The position numbers were made by a program, and so were the translations under genes. The notes below the pieces were generated by a model, which worked only from the letters and a program-made list of their open reading frames with translations, was not told where the DNA came from and ran no database searches. DNA of 32,427 nucleotides, taken from contig JANWYN010000096.1 of the NCBI GenBank assembly GCA_025055235.1, positions 1-32,427 on the forward strand, read 5' to 3'. Positions within the stretch are counted from its first letter, which is position 1; every line of letters begins with the position of its first letter. Below are positions 31,348 through 32,427 of the stretch, one piece after another. The DNA is from Candidatus Roseilinea sp. (GTDB lineage Bacteria; Chloroflexota; Anaerolineae; J036; Brachytrichaceae).

Positions 31348-32156
31348 GATGCAGAGTTGATGTTTCCTGAAGATAGAAGATCACGGGCGAGGCCCTGGAA
31401 GGTCAAACTGACCGCAGAGGGTAGACCCATTCTCCCCGCCAGGTGTGCGATGTCATTCGCCATCTGTGCGCCGGTCGGAGGTTGACCGTCATCGGCCAGA
31501 GCGCGGATTACCTGAACCAAATAATCCACTTTTCGCTGTAGCGTCGCTGGGTTGAAATCCCTAGCGTGAGCCAGCGCTTCCATATAGTGTGCAAGCAGCT
31601 GATGATAGTCTGGTTCGGGCGTGAGCAATTGCAGATCGCCCCGGAGTTCGGCCAGGTCAGCCAGCGCGTCAGAGAATTCGCTTTCAGCTGCCAGTGGCGC
31701 AGCAGCCTCGATGTAGCCTGCTACTCTATCCAGCTGAGATTGCGCCACAGCCAACTTAGCTAGGTTGATCAAGGTGTGAGTTTCAATGCGCCGGTCGCCC
31801 TGAACCCGGGCGACGGAAAGGGCCTGCTCGTAGGCCGCGCCTGCCTCCACTGGTTGGCGCAGTTGGTGGTATAGCGCACCCAACGAGAGCCAGGTATGCT
31901 TGAGAATCCGAGTCTCGCTTCCTGCCCGTTTGCGTTCGAGCGCATGTTGCAGGGTCTGGGTCGCCTCTTCGAATCGGCCCTGGGCAAGCCGTAGTTCACC
32001 TAGGCCATTCAGCAGATGTCCTTCCAGTTGCGCTTCACGCAGGCCCTGCGCGATTATCAGGCCGCTATTGAAGCAGACCTCGGCCTGAGCGAAATTGCCA
32101 GAGAGAGTCAACACATTGCCTAGAACCCATTTCAAAAATGGTATCAAAGTCGGCAT
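31344..32156 (-). CDS. TPR-repeat protein, 5' end replaced by an IS
   Basis: From about 32125 downwards the protein is TPR-like (GNVLTLSGNFAQAEVCFNSG, LLNGLGELRLAQGRFEEATQ, LSLGALYHQLRQPVEAGAAY). Upstream of that the frame crosses into insertion sequence: the codons from 32156 (MPTLIPFLKW) are antisense to the IS left end. The first part of the original gene is therefore missing from this side. Such C-terminal TPR blocks often belong to large NTPase-type (STAND) regulators, but no NTPase motif is left here. The stop codon overlaps the start of the following TPR gene by four bases. Confidence 0.6.
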   Translation of the reverse strand: MPTLIPFLKWVLGNVLTLSGNFAQAEVCFNSGLIIAQGLREAQLEGHLLNGLGELRLAQGRFEEATQTLQHALERKRAGSETRILKHTWLSLGALYHQLRQPVEAGAAYEQALSVARVQGDRRIETHTLINLAKLAVAQSQLDRVAGYIEAAAPLAAESEFSDALADLAELRGDLQLLTPEPDYHQLLAHYMEALAHARDFNPATLQRKVDYLVQVIRALADDGQPPTGAQMANDIAHLAGRMGLPSAVSLTFQGLARDLLSSGNINSAS

Positions 32157-32427
32157 GAGCCGACACGACCTAACAGATGAGCAGTGGGCGGTGATCGCTC
32201 CGTTGATCCCGAAACGCACCCGCCGTCGCGGTCGCCCCCGTAACGAGGATCGCAAGACGCTGAATGGCATCTTGTCTGTGCTCAAGACCGGCTGTGCATG
32301 GGCAGACCTGCCCGCCAGACACCACGTGCTGGCGACGGCTGCAAGCATGGTCGGCAGATGACACCTGGGAGCGGGTGTGGCGCGCCCTGCTCAGCCAGTT
32401 GGATGCCCAAGACAAGCTGGAAGGGAC
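32127..32427 (+). mobile_element. IS5-family element, right part outside the window
   Basis: Begins around 32127, where TPR-coding sequence on the minus strand stops matching. The first bases include an inverted ccattt/aaatgg. The exact terminal repeat cannot be fixed without the other end, which lies beyond the window. Confidence 0.65.
32155..32427 (+). pseudogene. Fragment of an IS5-family transposase with a frameshift
   Basis: Starts MSRHDLTDEQWAVIAPLIPK and continues RRRGRPRNEDRKTLNGILSV and LKTGCAWADLP, the N-terminal DUF4096-like region of IS5-group transposases. Between about 32314 and 32321 the frame changes: the initial frame ends at TGA 32359-32361, whereas frame +1 continues TTCWRRLQAWSADDTWERVW to the window end, as expected of the family. 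A small deletion probably removed a few codons. The 3' part lies outside the window. Confidence 0.75.

Overview
The window is GC-rich bacterial DNA with dense gene packing. Gene content suggests an aerobic, probably Chloroflexota-like bacterium: a TPR-CHAT protein, a DapL-like aminotransferase in an oxygen-dependent phenylalanine/tyrosine pathway, an IVP-type four-helix-bundle gene, many short palindromic repeats and several insertion sequences. No rRNA or other marker gene is present, so this placement is an inference.

Layout. 1-3.8 kb: the 3' part of a TPR-CHAT protein, a 434-bp gap built from composite palindromes, and an unrecognised 388-aa protein on the minus strand. 3.9-8 kb: a tRNA-dihydrouridine synthase overlapping a GT4 glycosyltransferase, a nested inverted repeat, tRNA-Val(CAC) with its own promoter-like box and terminator, a PfkB-fold protein lacking the catalytic Asp, and a small membrane protein. 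8-14.6 kb: a minus-strand operon hpd, phhA, hmgA, aminotransferase, fahA, which takes phenylalanine and tyrosine to fumarate and acetoacetate (only maleylacetoacetate isomerase is not seen), with a divergent Lrp/AsnC regulator. 14.6-19.6 kb: a second class-I aminotransferase, a KimA-like potassium transporter, a 557-bp gap and a lipoprotein HlyD-type adaptor. 19.7-27.1 kb: a plus-strand myo-inositol operon iolB, iolC, four-helix-bundle gene, iolD, iolE, ABC ATPase, ABC permease. iolG, iolA and a sugar-binding protein are not in the window. 27.1-32.4 kb: an IS5-like element whose transposase is broken, an IS481-like element inserted at its right end (6-bp target duplication), two TPR genes on the minus strand, and a third IS that cuts the upstream TPR gene and runs off the window.

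The most unusual signal is not a gene. Junctions inside the two catabolic operons carry short tandem repeats: 9-bp units in the tyrosine operon and 7-bp units in the inositol operon. Several of them are arranged as inverted arms that would fold into long hairpins in the mRNA. One pair of heptad arms (28 bp, 25 paired) brackets the four-helix-bundle gene between iolC and iolD, which is the architecture of rRNA intervening sequences. Another 9-bp array sits inside the aminotransferase gene and adds 24 residues in frame. A separate 51-bp palindrome is inserted in frame into the CHAT gene.
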